Below are positions 63,536 through 64,000 of a DNA stretch of 64,000 bases, in pieces. Numbering within the stretch: position 1 is the stretch's first letter; each line of letters starts with the position of its first letter. The DNA is from Rhipidocladum racemiflorum (Eukaryota; Streptophyta; Magnoliopsida; Poales; Poaceae). The notes beneath the pieces are model-generated. The model saw nothing but the letters and a program-made list of their open reading frames with translations. It had not been told where the DNA came from and made no database searches. The stretch lies in NCBI GenBank assembly GCA_036346355.1, contig CM070569.1, forward strand, positions 60,040,561 to 60,104,560. Direction: 5' to 3'. The position numbers and the translations under genes were made by a program.

Positions 63536-64000
63536 CACCTAGGCTTTGGGCAGCGTTGGACCGAATGGGTCACAATGATCCTTGCATCATCTTCTTCTAA
63601 AATTCTATTAAACGGAGTTCCAGGCCAGCCAATCAAACACAGGAGGAGGCTTCGGCAGGGAGACCCCCTTTCGCCAATGCTTTTCATATTGGCCTTAGAT
63701 CCACTTCAACAATTGATTGCCAAGGCAACGCGCTAGAATCTCCTGACACTGATCCTTTCGCGGCCAACTCACACCCACGCATCTCTGTATGCTAACGATG
63801 TGGCCATCTTCATCAAACCAAATAGGAGAGACTTGCAGGTCATTCAGGCGATTCTCACTGTGTTTGGTGGAGCGACAGGTCTACACACAAATCTACAAAG
63901 AGTGAAACTTACCTCATCAGATGTGACAACTTGGATTTGACATCCTTGATAGAGGAATTCCCGGCACACATAAAAGTGTTCCCATACAGGTACTTAGGAC
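63536..64000 (+). pseudogene. LINE ORF2 reverse transcriptase fragment (runs off the window)
   Basis: Encodes HLGFGQRWTEWVTMIL, LRQGDPLSPMLFILALDPL and, after an in-frame stop (63734-63736), SLYANDVAIFIKP and FGGATGLHTNL, then FPAHIKVFPYRYLG in another frame. These are consecutive blocks of an L1-type reverse transcriptase. The active-site box reads YANDV instead of the usual YADDV/FADDV, so the first Asp of the pair is changed. The 5' part of ORF2 is missing. It is inactive. Confidence 0.88.

Overview
The window looks like transposon-rich nuclear DNA from a grass (Poaceae). The evidence is a plant-type spliced gene, Stowaway and Tourist MITEs, Helitrons with the grass-type termini, a TRIM, and nested Ty3/gypsy elements of the Tat and chromovirus types. 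No bacterial gene organisation, rRNA, tRNA or CRISPR array was seen. I cannot name the species from sequence alone.

Only one host gene is convincingly intact. It is a four-exon WrbA/FQR1-type NAD(P)H:quinone oxidoreductase (coding exons between 39394 and 44149) with a 23-nt first coding exon and a 3.8-kb first intron filled with small transposons. A GC-rich exon-like stretch at 20284-20660 may be part of a second gene, cut from its upstream DNA by a retrotransposon.

Layout: 1-9090 holds degenerate repeats, two Tourist-like MITEs, a 350-bp direct duplication and a MITE pair in opposite orientation. 9097-20283 is a complete but decayed Tat-type gypsy element (element 1, minus strand, TSD GGCCC). 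20284-25350 holds the gene-like piece, a 111-bp tandem array, an AT-rich tandem array and a Stowaway MITE beside an (AT)n tract. 25858-26442 is a TRIM carrying a Helitron. 26697-37195 is a young Tat-type element (element 2, minus strand, TSD CCAAT). 37201-44390 is the quinone reductase gene and its upstream region. 44729-59520 is an old chromovirus (element 4, minus strand) broken by a hAT-type MITE, by a 2.9-kb solo-LTR-like insertion in gag (TSD ATTAT), and by a third Tat element (element 3, 52127-59302, plus strand, TSD GATAC) that landed inside its primer binding site. 59520-64000 holds two dead LINE fragments and a Mutator-type MITE.

The most interesting theme is that all three Tat elements carry a gene in antisense to gag-pol, lying between pol and the 3' LTR. 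In each case a TATA-like box sits about 95-115 nt upstream of a candidate start codon. Elements 2 and 3 encode a plant-mobile-domain protein and element 1 encodes a protein of the 'putative gypsy-type transposon' (transposase_28) kind. Element 3 has lost reverse transcriptase, RNase H and integrase but keeps gag, protease, LTRs, PBS, PPT and the antisense gene, so it may have moved using proteins from a relative of element 2.
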